Assembly (NCBI GenBank): GCA_022566435.1
Contig: JADFIX010000013.1
Coordinates: forward strand, 1 to 5,700
Direction: 5' to 3'
DNA length: 5,700 nucleotides
Source: Planctomycetota bacterium
Lineage (GTDB): Bacteria > Planctomycetota > Phycisphaerae > UBA1845
The position numbers were made by a program, and so were the translations under genes. Shown piece by piece: positions 5,595 through 5,700 of the stretch. Every line of letters starts with the position of its first letter. Within the stretch, counting starts at the first letter, position 1. The notes beneath the pieces are model-generated. The model had not been told where the DNA came from. It saw only the letters and a list, made by a program, of their open reading frames with translations, and did no database searches.

Positions 5595-5691
5595 GGGTGC
5601 CATGGTCAAGCGAAGCGCCGCCATGTCTTCGCCGCGACAGCATGCCGGCGCCCGACTTCGTCTGGCTTGGGCATGGCACCACATGGCACCC
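5595..5691. repeat. Imperfect long inverted repeat in intergenic DNA
   Basis: GGGTGCCATG (5595-5604) is inverted exactly as CATGGCACCC (5682-5691), and CATGGCACC also occurs at 5672-5680. With the latter arm the pairing continues inward: CAAGC (5607-5611) with GCTTG (5665-5669), separated by a two-base mismatch. The element lies 33 bases past the PHP stop and no gene is seen between 5562 and 5700. It may be a dispersed intergenic hairpin element or part of a terminator; no T-run is present. Confidence 0.5.
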
Positions 5692-5700
5692 TCGACCGGA

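Overview
This is a GC-rich bacterial chromosomal window holding five full-length protein genes, one tRNA gene and the first codons of a sixth gene. Nothing fixes the phylum. The C5 tetrapyrrole gene hemL, a tRNA gene without an encoded CCA end, a DUF434-type protein and dispersed GC-rich inverted repeats would suit a Planctomycetota-like or other environmental bacterium, but this is a weak inference. No phage, transposase or CRISPR signal was seen.

Layout. Minus strand, 17-1324: hemL (glutamate-1-semialdehyde aminomutase), whose stop overlaps the start of a further minus-strand gene leaving the window by ATGA. Positions 1325-1643 show no supported gene. Plus strand: a near-consensus promoter (1644-1671), a CAT-anticodon tRNA best read as elongator tRNA-Met (1687-1760), then a DUF434/DUF5616-type protein of unknown function (1810-2553). 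This gene converges with the next minus-strand gene. The junction is filled by an octamer tandem repeat with an inverted copy, able to fold into a long hairpin and supplying the DUF434 gene's last codons and stop.

The most interesting part is 2639-4547 on the minus strand: a MarR-family regulator gene (4043-4495) followed by a gene for an unusual protein (2639-3982). That protein joins a QueG/reductive-dehalogenase-like iron-sulfur module to a C-terminal SCP2-like lipid-binding domain. The same perfect palindrome, GTTGTATATACAAC, lies just upstream of both genes. At marR it covers the -10 element of a strong promoter. The two genes therefore look like a self-contained, autorepressed, ligand-responsive redox module acting on a hydrophobic compound. 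The substrate is unknown.

Plus strand, 4734-5561: a PHP-family histidinol-phosphatase-like metallo-phosphoesterase, with another copy of the octamer repeat just upstream. The window ends in non-coding sequence with an imperfect inverted repeat (5595-5691).

Start sites were corrected for three genes. The longest frames of marR and the iron-sulfur gene both begin at a TTG inside the operator, which is why both would falsely begin MYIQ. The longest frame of the PHP gene runs back through the octamer repeat.
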